Below are positions 51,156 to 62,946 of a stretch of DNA of 64,000 bases, one piece after another; positions within the stretch are counted from its first letter, which is position 1; every line of letters begins with the position of its first letter. The notes under the pieces were generated by a model. It saw only the letters and a list, made by a program, of their open reading frames with translations. It made no database searches and was not told where the DNA came from. The DNA lies in contig CP154956.1 in NCBI GenBank assembly GCA_039621445.1, positions 56,803,220 to 56,867,219 on the forward strand, written 5' to 3'. The position numbers and the translations under genes are program-made. This DNA comes from Euglena gracilis (taxonomy: Eukaryota > Euglenida > Euglenophyceae > Euglenales).

Positions 51156-52362
51156 GGAAATTTTTTGTTGCAGAACATTTTTTTTGGTGAACAGCTGAAG
51201 CCGTTCAGGCATGATTTTCGGTGTCTTTTGTTAATGTGGACGGCGAACAGTGAATTTGGTGGAGGAGCACAGCCACACAAGGCCCATTTTTTATCCCAAT
51301 TAATAACAGTATCAGTCCCCAAATCCACGGTCCCCAACGTTCTTTTGGTAGCTGAATTTTGAAGGTTTGCACGGCTGTATTTTTTCTCACTCCTGTCTTT
51401 TTTTGGTGTGCAACGATTTCTGCTTCACAAATAATGAAACAGTCTGGAATGAGGATAATAATGGAATAATGGAACAATTTGGAATGAGGCGTTGGGAAAA
51501 AGACATGAAAGATGTGCAAAGCCTGTTGAAAGTTTGACACTTGTGCAATCTTGCTCTCCCAAGGTTGCCCCCCCTTTCCTTCAATCGTTGCCCGGGCCAA
51601 ACGCCTGGGGGGGGGGGGAGGTGGGTTCTTCAGTGACAAAGTTCCTTCAACTTCCCAAAGAATCAAAGTCACAGATGAATGGGGGGGGAGTTGTAGTCCA
51701 GCTGGATCTGAACGAAGGATGAAGGCCAAGTGCCCCAGCAAGAGGGAAATACAAGTGCGTGCCACTGGGCAGTCAACAGTGATGTTGTTTTGGTTTGTTT
51801 GGTTTGCAAATTTTTCGAAAAGTTTGCAACGCATTTCCTGCTCACAATTTTGGAGAAAACTGCATCATACCTGAACAATCAATCGAGCTGATGCTCATTC
51901 ATGGAGCAAACCTACACACTGTTCCGCGTGGCATCGTTCCACAGGTTTTCCCATCCTGCCTTTTTGGTTTTTGCGGCAGCCGTAGCTTCGGCTGTGCAAG
52001 AAAAGTTGACAGCCTCAGAAAAAAAAACAAAAACCTTCAGAAACTTTTTTTTTGCGAAATCCCGCAAAATGGTGTGGATTTCACAAAATAAAAAAACCGG
52101 GATGCTTTTTTGGTAGCACAATTTTTTTTAACATTTGTTCAAGGTTTTTTTCTGAAAAATTTCCATTGCCATAAATTCTTACTGTCCAATTAAGATTTGT
52201 TGAGCTTCCCATGGCTTTGACCCAGCGTTCATGAATTTTTGCCTGCTTTTTTGGATGTACATTTCTTATTACTGAGTAGGAGAAGGTTTGCGCACGTTAT
52301 GATACAGTTTTCGGGACAAAAATGACACAAATTATGATTTTCAGAACCCCCACCTATACCTT
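51156..52362. other. No confirmed gene
   Basis: Short coding-like runs occur, for example IIPEQSIELMLIHGANLHTV at about 51,868-51,927 on the + strand, but no exon structure can be built. The rest is AT-rich. Confidence 0.35.
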
Positions 52363-52418
52363 AAAATGGCCTAAAATGGCCTTAAATGGCCTAAAATGGC
52401 CTAAAATGGCCTAAAATG
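52363..52418. repeat. (CTAAAATGGC)n, cluster 3
   Basis: About six decamer units with one CTTAAATGGC variant, followed by GGGGAATTTTTTGGGGTTGA. Confidence 0.95.
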
Positions 52419-53659
52419 GGGAATTTTTTGGGGTTGACTATAGGTGCTTGACCCCATCCTGTGGATGGGACGGGATTCTGACCAACCCAACCACCACGCC
52501 ACCCATTGAACCCATTAAATGAAACAAGTGGACTGCACAAGGAGGAGGGGGGGGTGTCCTGTATCTTTTTTCCAGCCAGCGCAAATTTGAGCCAGACCGA
52601 CTCCCTCAAATTTTGTGTCAATATTACACGGACAGCGAAGAGCTGGAGATGTGCACAAGGTAAATTGGTCTGGTACCTGCCCCCCCTTGTCGTACGACCA
52701 CCCCTCATTTACGACCACCCCCCAGTCACAGGTTGCAGGTCATGGGGGTGTTATGACCACTCCCCCGATCACAGGTTGCAGGTTTCGAAATCTTTAACAC
52801 CACCTTACCCACGACCGCCCCCTCATTTACGACCACCCCCTGGTCACAGGTTGTAGGTCATGGGGGTGTTACGACCCCCCCCCCCTGGTCACAGGTTGCA
52901 GGAACCTGGTCGTACGACAAGGGGGGGGGGGCGGGTAATGGTAAAAATCGTTTCCATTTTAGTGATCATATTTTGTGGGTATTGATTTTCTTTTGCGGAT
53001 TTTCACTAAGTTGCTGGCTGGAAACTCGGTGACCCCCCCCCCCCCTCAGGATGGGCACCGTCCGACGTGAGAAACTCCCAAGCAGCAAAAACCAAGGTGA
53101 CAACTTCCTGTGGTGGCCTTGTTGTGGATTTTCCAACAGAACAAGCGGTGCAGGTCCCAGAGTGACAGTTTGTTGTTTTTTTTGAGAACCTCACAGGGGT
53201 GATGATTTCCCTTGGGAGGGGGGAGGCGGTGGGCGGTGGAAGCGAAAATGATTAAAAAAAATCCTCCCTGCAGACCTGGCGCACGAAGAAGAAGCAAATG
53301 GCCAAACTGTGCGAAAATAGTTCAGACCGGTTTTGTTCTCAAAGTGCTCGCGGTGTTATGAGCTCCAGCGTCTCAAAATTGATCATCAACTTTTTTTTGC
53401 ACTAGGTTTCCAAATTCTCACATTAAATTCTCACCCACATGTGCATGTCCCTCCTGGACCTCAGTGTGCAGCACCAGAGGAAGAATTCTTTCAGTCAGGG
53501 GGACCTTGGCCAAGCAAAATGGCTATCCGGTGGATCCCCCCCCCGGGATCTTCACCGACCAAAAAGACACCCAATTTTTTTTTGCCGAATGTGCAGGTCA
53601 GTGCCCAGGCACCTTCAAACACCCCAGGCCAGATTGAAAGAAGTGAAATTTGGTACCCC
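52419..53659. other. No confirmed gene; short repeats
   Basis: At 52,680-52,920 CACAGGTTGCAGGT(C/T) and CCACCCCC(C/T)(A/G)GTCACAGG words repeat three to four times. A coding-like run at about 53,056-53,165 (VRNSQAAKTKVTTSCGGLVV... to TGA) could be an exon, but its limits are unknown. Confidence 0.4.
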
Positions 53660-53985
53660 CCCCCCCTAAATAATACCCCCGGGGTAAGATTTTTTTCGCC
53701 CGAGGGGGGGTATTATTTTTCGAAATTTTTCGAAGTCCCGTAGGAGCCAAAATAGCGCCAAAACCCCCCTTTAGGATCATTTTTTGTATTTTTGCAATTT
53801 TTTGGAGGTCAGATGATCCAGAAAAATTTTTTCTGTAATTTGTTGTCAGAGATTGTGATTTTTACGTATATTTTCAGGTTAAAATCCAGGCCTTTGGCCC
53901 AAAACCGGGGGGGGGGGAGGTATTATTTCGGTCGCCGAAGTCAGATCCCGAGGGGGGGGGGTATTATTTGGGGGGAGGGTTTACA
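53660..53985. repeat. AAATAATACCCCC repeat, inverted relative
   Basis: CCCCCCCTAAATAATACCCC at 53,662 and GAGGGGGGGTATTATTT words at 53,703 and 53,950 are the same family as 10,364-11,206, here with opposite ends facing each other. Confidence 0.7.
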
Positions 53986-54429
53986 TCATGTTGAGGATCC
54001 CAAGTGTGATGCTCAGGCAGTGTAGGAAGCTGTGCATAAAGTGTGTTCATTTTCACATGCAGAGTGTAGGGTTACATCAAAATGCACACAAAGAAAACTG
54101 AGAGACAAAATGAGTGATGTTGTTAATAAAAGGGATAGGGTTGGGTCAACATGTACACAAAAAGAACAAGAGATCAAAGAAATGACGTGGTTGCCCGTGA
54201 TATGGATTCATTTGACTGTGTGCCCCTCCCACCGGAGGGCCCTCCCTGGGGTGGGGTGCGCCATGATGGGTCAGGTTTTTGCCCGGCCAAAGGCCGGGCA
54301 AGAAAAAAATTTTCAGCATTTTCGGACAATTTTGGTTAGATTTTGGATGGGTGGGTAGTGGGGTCGGGTTGTGCGTTAGGGCTAGGGCTAGGGCTAGGGT
54401 TAGGGCAGGGGGGGGGGAATGCGTTTCGC
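53986..54429. other. No gene; short TTAGGG-like run
   Basis: Contains GGGCTAGGGCTAGGGCTAGG then GTTAGGGC at about 54,379-54,408, with more GGGTTAGG words at 54,868-54,907. No gene. Confidence 0.5.
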
Positions 54430-54840
54430 ATTTTTTCGCATTTTTGCGCATTTTTTCAAATTTTCCAAAAATGCGCATTTTTGGCATTTTTTTGCATTTT
54501 TTGCGCATTTTTTCCGCTTTTTTCAGTGCATTTTTTTTGCTTTTTGGCACATTTTTTCGTGATTTTCCAAAATTTTCGCATTTTTCGACCATTTTTGCAA
54601 TTTTTTGCAAAAATTTGAAAATTTGACTTTTTTTGAAACGTACATTTTCCTCATTATTCTACATAATTTCTTCAAATTTGGTGCCATTTTTGCATGTTTT
54701 TGGGTAATTTTTTGCATTTTCGTGATTTTTACGCATTTTTTCTCGGATTTTGCACATTTTTGCGCATTTTTCCCAAAAATGCGCATTGTTTGCGCATTTT
54801 TTTGCGCATTTTTGCGCATTTTTGCGCATTTTTTCCGAGG
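54430..54840. repeat. GCGCATTTTT simple repeat
   Basis: Degenerate repetition of GCGCATTTTT, TTTTTGCGCA and TTTTTCGCA words, complement-related to 4,965-5,305. All frames here are low complexity. Confidence 0.85.
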
Positions 54841-55045
54841 CCGGGCGAGCGCATTTCCCCCCCCCCTGGTTAGGGTTGGGTTAGGGTCAGTGTTAGGGTT
54901 AGGGTTATTTTCAAAAGTGGGTGAGGTTTTGGCCCGCGAAACAGTGACCTGTGGGCGTCTGGTCCTGTAAACGCCTGGTCGACCCCAACCCTACAACCCT
55001 GGGGATTAAATGGAATCCTGCAACCCCATGAGTGGGGGGGCGGAC

Positions 55046-55401
55046 CCAGGGTTTGATATAAGGAGGGCGTACATGGTTTAGGTGGGGGGTGTCCCCCCCC
55101 CCATCTGCCAGGGGGGTCCGGACCGACCCTGGGGGGGGGTACCCGGGACCCCCCCCAAAAGGGTCAATTTTTTCCTCCGGTGCTTTGCGCCGAAAATTTT
55201 TTGCATTTTTGGCAAATTTTTGCCTCAAAAGTGCCCAAAATGGCACTTTTGGTCGTTTTGGGGGGTCAAAAATTTTCGGTCACTCGGACTGCGCCATTGT
55301 TTAGGTGGGGTGGGGGGGGTGTCCCCCCCACCCCCCCCCTGCTGGCCCGCAGGGGGTCCGGACCACCCCCCCCCCCCACCTGTCCTTATATCAAACCCTG
55401 G
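55046..55401. mobile_element. TIR element B, copy 2, 6-bp duplication
   Basis: A 356-bp element with inverted ends CCAGGGTTTGATATAAGGA and TCCTTATATCAAACCCTGG (19 bp, perfect). It is flanked by GCGGAC at 55,040-55,045 and 55,402-55,407. The interior is like copy 1: G/C runs, TTTTTTCCTCCGGTGCTTTG, TTTTTGCATTTTTGGCA and GTCGTTTTGGGGGGTCAAAA. No protein. The transposase group is not determined. Confidence 0.85.
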
Positions 55402-55407
55402 GCGGAC

Positions 55408-57540
55408 CCCCCCAGGTCCAGTTTTTTTTCCAGCTGGCCCTGGCTCAAGAAGAACCCCCCCAAAACTTTTTATCCTGTCCTCCTTCTCTGGCACATTTCC
55501 TCCTGAAAAACCAGCAAGCACAAGCATTCAAATTCATGCAATTTGTGCAACTGTTTTTTTAAAACAAGATGAACTGCCCCCTGGGTGCAATCTGTTGCCA
55601 TGTTCCATCCCTCTCCTGCTTTCCAGCTGTATTTCTCCACCTGCATTTTTTATTGCAGAAGTCGCCAGTATTTCTCTATTTCTCTACCCTCAGCAGCACC
55701 TGGCACCTTTTCATTTTGTTTTTTTAATTGTCATTTTTTGTTCCCAATTTTGGCCACAGCCAGTCTTGATGAAAGTGGGCACAATCACAATCACCACATA
55801 AATGCAATCATTGCACAAGAAGCAATTTTGTTGCATTTACGCAAAATTAGTTTATAATTCTTGTTGCTGTTCTTTTGCCATGAGCTTCTCTTGCCATACT
55901 GCTCTGTACCACTGCAGATAGATTTATTGTTCCAAGTGAGTTCAACAGGACAGGGGGACCCCACCCAAATGACGAAACCCTGCTTTCCTGTTCAAACGGT
56001 GGTGATGATTGGATTTCAGCTGTGTTCCCTTGACAGTTGTTGGGTTGACAGTTGACCACAGCGTACCAGTTCGGAAGCGAAGTTTCGTGCTGGCCATAAA
56101 CAGATTTAGTTCACGACACAAGAGAAATTATTTATAAAAGCTGAAACATAAGAGACCTCAAAAGAGTTTTCTCCAAGGGGCATTGGATCATGGATAATGT
56201 CTTGTGAACTAATTCACGAGTGGATGTTTTTATCGATGGGGTAATTTTCGGCTGGGAGGGGATGAAAAATGTCTCTTGTCCCTGGCTGCCATTTTTCATT
56301 TGTCGGGGGGGGGTATGCAAGTTTCATAATTTGCATTTTTTGCATAAGCCAGAATCTGAATAATCAGAAAATGGTTCTTTCATCCCCGGACATCTTGGTT
56401 TTCTATTCATCATTTTTTGGACCAATTCTGCTTTTTTTTGTGTAGAAACACATTGTGTACAACTGAGCAATCGACAGTGCCATAATGCAAGGTTACACAA
56501 CAATTGCTTTTTTTTTTGTTTTTTTTTTTTTTTGTTTTTTGTTTCTTTGTTTGTTCTGTGATTTTTTTTTGGTGGAAAAAGTGCGAATGCTGTTCAAAAT
56601 ATGCATTGTAAAATGAAACATGTCTGTGTTGGCAAAAAAAAAATTCAAAGTCCTCCAGAAGTAAAGCTTGCATTTTTTTTTTATTTTGCAAAGCGTGCAA
56701 CTCACCTGCAAAGCTTGCATTTGTTTCACTTTTGGCACTTCTTGCACTTTTTTTGCTGTGTTGCATGTTTTGAGCTGCCTTATTGCACATTCTCCCCCCA
56801 ACAACATTCATCGCAAATATCGAAAAAAAAAATAGCCTTTTCGGCTGTTTGTGCCAGCCGTGGTAGAAAAATTTCATTTCCTCTAAAACACACCCAGGGT
56901 TTGAGGAGGGGGTCATGGCTTTAGGTGGGTCCCCCGCACCTCCTTGACCGCCAGACCCCTCCCTGTCAGATCCCCCCCCCCTCACCAACTGCCAAGGAGG
57001 GTCCGGACAGACCCCAGAGACCCCATTTTAAAAACATGACCCCTGATCATGTGCTCTCTGATTGGTGTCCAGGACCGCCCCACAGGTTAATGTTTTCCTT
57101 TTGCCTCTTCTCCTTTGCGCCGAAAATTTTTGCAATTTTCATAAAATGCCATTTTGGGTCGATTTTGGGGACTATTTTTTTTTTTTGGGCCTGGTGCTTT
57201 GCACCGGGCCAAAAATGATTCATTTCAACCGTACCACTCTTCAGGTTGGGGGAGGGGATCCGACCCGCCCGGTTATTAATTATTATTATTCCCTGCTGAC
57301 CTGTCCTCATAGAAAAGTTTACTTGGGAGGGGTATGGACCCACCCGCCCTGAGCTCCCCTAGCACAGGAATAGTATAATTGGCCTAAACCCATCTGCTTT
57401 TTTTTTTTTTTTTTTCATTTTTTTGGGATTTTGTCGGGGGACCCAAGTGTGCTTTGTTATTTGATGTGCCGCTTGGCCCAGCGTGGTTTTGCGGTGCAAA
57501 TTTTTGCTTTGCCTGGGTTCTCGTGTCAGGTGGAGTTATT
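55408..57540. other. No gene recognised
   Basis: Mixed sequence. A one-ended element B relic starts at about 56,891. T tracts occur at 56,505-56,535 and 57,398-57,416. A TTTGCGCCGAAAATTTTTGC word is at 57,113. Long frames (239 codons at 55,082; 192 on the - strand at 56,410-56,988) have no domain. Confidence 0.4.
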
Positions 57541-57690
57541 GTGAACGGGGGGGGGGGGAATGTGCGCGGCCTGCAAGTTTTGGTGAGTGCCAGCAAAAGT
57601 TGTGTGTGTTGGGGGGGGGGGGGGGAGACGGGCTGGTGGGGGGGGGAGTGGATGGTGACGGGGGGTCGGGGGGGGGGGGGGGGTGGGAGG

Positions 57691-57730
<40 letters not shown>

Positions 57731-57761
57731 GGGGGGGGGGACAGGGGGGGGGGGGGGGGGG

Positions 57762-57834
<73 letters not shown>

Positions 57835-58040
57835 CGGGGGGGGGGGGGGGGGGGGTGGGGGGGCGGGGGGGGGGGGGGGGGGGGCCTTGGGGGGGGGGTG
57901 GGGGGGGGGGGGGGAGGGGGGGGGGGGGGGGGGCGGGGGGGGGGGGGGGATTTTTTTGTTTTTTTTTTTTTTTGTTTTTTTTTTTGTGTTTTTTTTTTTT
58001 TTTTTTTGTTTTTGTTTTTTTTCTTTTTTTTTTGTGTTTT
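57541..58040. repeat. Poly(G) then poly(T) tract
   Basis: From about 57,541 to 57,949 the + strand is nearly pure G with isolated A, T and C. From 57,950 to 58,040 it is nearly pure T. Such a tract could adopt G-quadruplex structures. The glycine-only and proline-only frames that cross it are artefacts. Confidence 0.95.
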
Positions 58041-58059
58041 TATTTTCCCCCCTCAGTGA

Positions 58060-58260
58060 GATTATCAAACAGTGAAGTGAATGTACGGATCCAATCGATG
58101 CATTGCAAATTTTATATTTCTGATGCTTCTGCTGCCAAACCTCTCCTTCAAATGCTGCTTTTGCTTCATTTATCTGTGCCGCATTTGGCAGAGCCGTGTG
58201 ATCACAACCTTCCGGCAGCTTGGATAAAACATTTGGTTGCTTTGATTGATTGGTGGGGTC
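58060..58260 (+). CDS. Candidate exon after T tract
   Basis: Immediately after the T tract and CCCCCCTCAG the frame reads SEVNVRIQSMHCKFYISDAS... to HLVALIDWWGHRLGG with balanced composition. The T tract plus CAG resembles an acceptor site. Downstream the frame continues into low-complexity sequence, so the 3' limit is unknown. I do not recognise the family. The opposite strand is also open, with less natural composition. Confidence 0.25.
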
Positions 58261-58522
58261 ACAGGTTGGGGGGTCATAAGTCAAGGAATTTTTGGTCAAA
58301 ATCTGACCCTCCAAAATGGCCCCGAATCCCCCCAAATCGGCAATTTTCGGCCAAAAAATTGCATTTTTTTGGTGATGGTCGGTCTCAAAAAGTTGCCAAA
58401 AATCAGTTCTTTTGGTTTGCGGCCGAAAAAAATCATCCCTGGTGGTTTTCATTTTCTTCCCTGGGGGGGGGTTTGAGTCCAGGTTTCGTTGGTCGGCTTG
58501 AGGGCTGGGGGTTTGCGGCAGC

Positions 58523-58927
58523 TCATTTGGGGGAAATGGTTCGTTCTCTTGAAATTCTTCGAGAGGCGATCGAGAATATCGGGGGGGGGGGATCAGAGGG
58601 TTTGATTTTAGCCAGGAATTGTTGCACCATGTCTTGGCTGGGAACTGATTTCTCAAGCTGCTGGTGTCTGCTCTTTTTCCCCCTACAGGATGATTCGTCA
58701 TCTTCAACTTGAGAGTCTATGATTTTTGGTTCCTTTCGCCACAGATGTGTCAGATCGAAACCTTCTTCTTTTTGCTTTCTTTTTAAAAAAAATTTTGAAC
58801 CCCGTTTTGAATGTAGGTCAATTGTCATTCGTTCCGAGATTTTTGATGAGATAATGGAAGTGAAGAAATGGACCCCGACCTCCCCCAGCGGCACCTCGGG
58901 CTCCGCACTTTGCCCTTGTGAGGCCAT
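58523..58927 (-). CDS. Hypothetical frame, opposite strand
   Basis: A 134-codon frame starting with ATG at 58,927 on the - strand (MASQGQSAEPEVPLGEVG...), charged, with HSKRGSKFFLKRKQKEEG and no domain I know. The + strand is open in the same place, and it is the + frame that is conserved in the tandem duplication at 58.9-59.7 kb, which argues against this one. Confidence 0.15.
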   Translation of the reverse strand: MASQGQSAEPEVPLGEVGVHFFTSIISSKISERMTIDLHSKRGSKFFLKRKQKEEGFDLTHLWRKEPKIIDSQVEDDESSCRGKKSRHQQLEKSVPSQDMVQQFLAKIKPSDPPPPIFSIASRRISRERTISPK

Positions 58928-59700
58928 GCCTTGCTCGCCGGCGGTGTTGTTTGGATTGTTCTTGTTCGCTGGGTTAGGAGTCCCTGCTTAGTGCCTTTTT
59001 TCGCCGGAGTTGGCTGATTCCTAATTTGCCCTTCGACACCCAGAAGAAAGGAACTTCAAATACCTCACCAATTGAGAAAAGAAGAAGACAATCAATCAAG
59101 TCAAATTATCCAGACAGTCACGCTCGTGCAGAACTGCAAATCTAAAGTTGTTGACTTTGTCGAAAGAATTCAATGAAAGATGCAACTTCAAAGAAGCACG
59201 GCGCTGGAGAACTTCAAGAGGCAGCAGCAGCAGAAGCTGGACAACCTGACGGCGCAGGTCAACTGTGGCGAGCCGTGGCTGCCCCTTCCCCAAAACAAAT
59301 TTCCCCCACAGAAATTTCCAGAACCCAAACCCCCCAAAGGGATGGACCATTCGGGCTCCGCACTGCGAGATGGTGAGGTCCTGCTTTCCTTGCCGGCTGT
59401 TCTGTTCTGTGTTTCTGCGTGCGCGGGGGGTGCTTCTTACTGCTTTTTGTTGCCGGAGTTGGCTGATTCCTATTTCTGCCCTTCGACCTCAAGGAGAAAG
59501 AATTTCAACACTACGAGTGCGGTCAATACTGAAGACAAAGACATTCAAAAATCAAACACGTGTTCAACGGAATTCAATGAAAGATGTGTTGGAAAAAATT
59601 TCAAGCTGTCAAGAGGAAGTGGGAGCACAAGGACGTTCAAGACAGACAGCCGAAGCTGGAAAACACCGAGGAACTGCAGGCGCTGGAGTACCTGATGGAG
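58890..59700 (+). repeat. Diverged tandem duplication, about 450 bp
   Basis: Segment 58,895-59,290 resembles 59,345-59,720: CGGGCTCCGCACT, CCGGAGTTGGCTGATTCCTA, GCCCTTCGAC and GAATTCAATGAAAGATG occur in order in both. The + frame is conserved in parts (SGSAL, PAVLF, PELADS), so the ancestral unit was probably coding. The phrase GGGCTTCGCACTGCGAGACG at about 30,461 is a third partial copy. Confidence 0.7.
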
Positions 59701-62660
59701 CAGGGCCAACACGTCCGTCCGTGGCCGTCGCAACCCTTCCGCCCCCCAGTTCGTCAGAAATTTCCTGTTCTCAACAAAGCTTTTGTGACGGCCATGGACC
59801 CTGGACACTCGTGGTCAGAGCAAAGCGTCAGAGGAGCCATCCAGGGCAAGGCCCATTGGGTCATGGGGACCCATCACAGTCATCAATCAAGGAAACATTG
59901 TCAGGAGCGGGAAAAACAGGTCTGGCAGACTACCCATCCCCCTTCTCATCCCCACCCCTATGGCAGGGGAAATATGACAAGTTCAAAAGGTTCAAGTCAG
60001 GAAGGTGGAAACCCCCCTCAAAATGGCCATGGCGGCCATCTATCTACAGGGCCTGGGGCCCAAGGCTATGGCAGCCATCATTCAAAAGGGCATGGTGCCC
60101 AATCTCAAGGACAGAGAAACCAGAATCCCAGCAGGGGACCCCAGTGGGGAGAGGTATGTCCAACTATCCCCCCAGAACCCTCAAAATCATTCCCCCCAGG
60201 GGAAGCAAGCCACAGCCAAGACAGGTGGCATCAAACCCCTCAGAACAATTCAGCCATGGTGGCTCATCTGGGGAACCAAGAGGGAAAAAGAAGACACAAG
60301 AAAAGTGCTGGAGAGAAGGTCAATGGAGACCAAGAAGGCCAGATGGCCCTGAAGGCCAATGGAGGCCATTACAATTAAGATATCAAGGCCAATGGAGGCC
60401 CATTTCAAGAAAATTCAGGTGGCCACTGGAGGCCAGTACATTCAAGATATCAGCCCTTGGGGGGGAGGCCCAAGATTGGCTACACCAGGGCCCCCCCAGA
60501 AGGTAATCAGCCCTCACCCCCCAGCATTATATGTACCTCCCCACCACAGACCTTCCCCCATCTTTCAAAAACAGGGGGAAAGCCTGTCTTTGAGCAGCCC
60601 TATGGCAGGGCCAGAGGCAACCCCAGTGATGGGGCAGCCAGGGGAATGGACCCCAGTGATGGGGCAGCCAGGGGAAAGGACCCCAGTGATGGGGCCTGTG
60701 GAATCCCCAGACACATTATACCCAGGGGTACCCCCCTACAGGGCCCTGCAGGCCAGCATCCCCCATTGGGTCAAGGCAGGAGCCAGCACAGAGGTATTAA
60801 ACCTGATAAGGGAAGGGGTCAGGGCAGAAATGAAAATCAGTGATGGCCACGGACCCTGGCAGACAGTGGTCAGAAGACCCCGACAGGGGCAGAAGCAACA
60901 ACCATCAGGCCACTACGGCCATTGGAGCCAGGGCCACTGGGGCCAACGTTATGCCACTTACACCAACACCTTGTTCAAGCTGGGCCAGGGCGGCCACAAC
61001 AGCAAACTGGGCCAGGGCGGCCACAACAGCAAGCTGGGCCAGGGCGGCCACAACAGCAATGGCCATGGCGGCCGATGGAACAAAGGCCAGGGTGGCCAAC
61101 AATACCAAGGCCAGGGTGGCCAATTCTACAAACAAATGCCCAATGGCAGGGGCAGGACAGGTCCACAACACCCCCCCAGCCATTTCTTCATCACAAACCC
61201 CATCAGGGGAAAAGGATTGGCCCCCAGAGGCCCCCCAAGATTATCAATGGGCATGGCGCCCAAGATCAAAGAGAAGTCAATGGGGACTTTCAAAATCTCA
61301 AGAAGGCCAGTGGGGCCAACATCAAAAAGGCCAGTGGGGCCAGAATTATTATCAAGGCCACTGGGGCCATCGAATATCAGAAGGGGAGAACCCCCAGAAG
61401 CTAAAGGGCTGTCCCCCAGCAGGGGATTCCAATATTTTATTCCAGTGGCAGCCTCAGGAGGATGCCCCAGAAGGGGCTATGGAGGACAAGGGGGCAACCC
61501 CCCCTCAAGTTTATTCTTCAGTGCCCATGGCAGGGGCAAATCAAAACAAGGGGGAGACCCAAAAAGGGGCCCCTATGGTGTGTCAATCGACAACAACAAT
61601 GACAAAGTGGAGGATCAGAGAGACTGTGAGCAGAGCATGCACACCCCCCCAGCCACCTTTGCAAAATGCTCAATTCACTTCAGAGGTGCAATGTCCAACA
61701 CCCCTCACCCAGCCCCCAGAAAATCATCTGGTTGGGAAAATAAATTCCATGGAGGAAAAATGGGGAGACACCCCCCTGTACCAGAGACTTCAGAAAAGTC
61801 TAAAATGGTGGACAAAAAATGCCCCCCCAGCAACATGTCAACTGATCAAGAATGGAATTCAGCCCCCCTGGGTAAATCCCCCAAAATTGTCCACCCACCC
61901 AAAACCCAGGGCCCACCTGGACCTGAACCAGGCCGAAAAAATTCTGCTGGATTACGAAAAATCTGGGTCAGTGAAACGAGTTTGGGATTCAGACACCCAG
62001 CATTTGATCCCATGGTTTTTAATTTCAAAAACAGAAGGGGGAACAACCAAATGGAGAATGATCAGCGACTGCAGAGAAATAAATCAGCAGTTTCAAGTAA
62101 AACCCTTCAAGTTGGATCATATCCAACACATTTTTCCAGTTTTGGAAAAAGGCCAGTGGGCAGCAAAAATAGACCTAAAAGATGCCTATTTTCATATTCC
62201 AGTAAGTCCAGGCCTCAGGCCATTTTTAAGGCATCAGGTGGGGGGGCAGACCTGGGAATTTCAAACAGGCTGCTTTGGGCTAAATGTAATGCCCCAAATT
62301 TTCATGTCAGTGATGAAAACATTCGAGAAACTGTGGATAAAAAGGGGCATCCAGGTATTTATTTGCCTGGACGACATTTTGCTGGTGGCCCCCACCCAAA
62401 ACATTTTACAACATCACCTGAAAACAGTTGTCAAAGATTTGCTGGATTCTGGATTCAAAATCAATGTGAAAAAGTCCACCCTGCAGCCCACACAAGTGGT
62501 AACCCATCTGGGGTTTCAACTGAACTTCCAGGAAGGAAAACTACAGGTGCCCCCCCAGAAAGTCAAAACCATAAAAAAGGACCTGGGAAAAATTGTGAAA
62601 AAAGATTACATGTCAAAAAGGCAATTGGCTGCCATTTTGGGCCAAATAAGATGCAACCTA
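59580..62660 (+). mobile_element. Decayed retroelement with DIRS-like reverse transcriptase
   Basis: Coding remains shift frame several times. The first part (59,584-60,843, with a stop at 60,376) and the next (about 60,359-61,200) are glycine/glutamine/proline-rich, with the motif DGHGPW twice and three GQGGHNSKL-type repeats near 60,978-61,060, as in a gag-like protein. The third part (about 61,200-62,660) contains a reverse transcriptase: IPWFLISKTEGGTTKWRMIS, then IDLKDAYFHIPVSPGLRPFL, CFGLNVMPQIFM, the catalytic CLDDILL and THLGFQLNF. The DLKDAYFHIP...FLR and LDDIL spacing resembles DIRS-type reverse transcriptases more than ordinary Gypsy ones; neither RNase H nor a tyrosine recombinase is present to decide. 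The domain is cut off at 62,660 by MITE-1. Not intact. Confidence 0.75.
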
Positions 62661-62946
62661 CACCTAACGCCCGTTTCTTTCGCACTCCACACCGTATTTA
62701 TTTGCACTTTTGGTCAATATTTTTGCACCTTATCTCAAAAATGTTTGCACTTTTCAAAAATTTGTTCGCACGTTATCTCAAAAATGTTTGGGACTTTATC
62801 TCAAAAATATTTGCCTACGTTCCGAAAATTTTTGCACACGGATCGGGTGTTTTGCACTTTTGCCCTTAAGTCCGCGTCTTAGGTGCTCAGGACTCAGGAC
62901 AGGTTCTGCATCTAAGACGCCGGACTTCAGGCATGAGGTCTGTGTG
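62661..62946. mobile_element. MITE-1 copy interrupting the retroelement
   Basis: Starts with CACCTAACGCCCGTTTCTTT directly after TA (62,659-62,660), the inverted right end of the reference copy at 12,856. Homology to the reference runs back through GTTTTGCACTTTTGCCC to CATGAGGTCTGTGT and stops near 62,946. The other terminal repeat is missing, so this copy is truncated or joined to other DNA there. It supplies the last part of the frames that read through the reverse transcriptase. Confidence 0.85.

Noticed and set aside
57483-58712. A 409-codon + frame and a 393-codon - frame across the G tract
   Set aside because: They are mostly glycine or proline produced by the homopolymer. Only the segment after the T tract has natural composition and is listed as a candidate exon.
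60359-62882. Single 836-codon and 680-codon proteins
   Set aside because: Both frames cross the retroelement boundary into MITE-1 at 62,661, and the coding signal changes frame near 61,200, so neither is one real protein.
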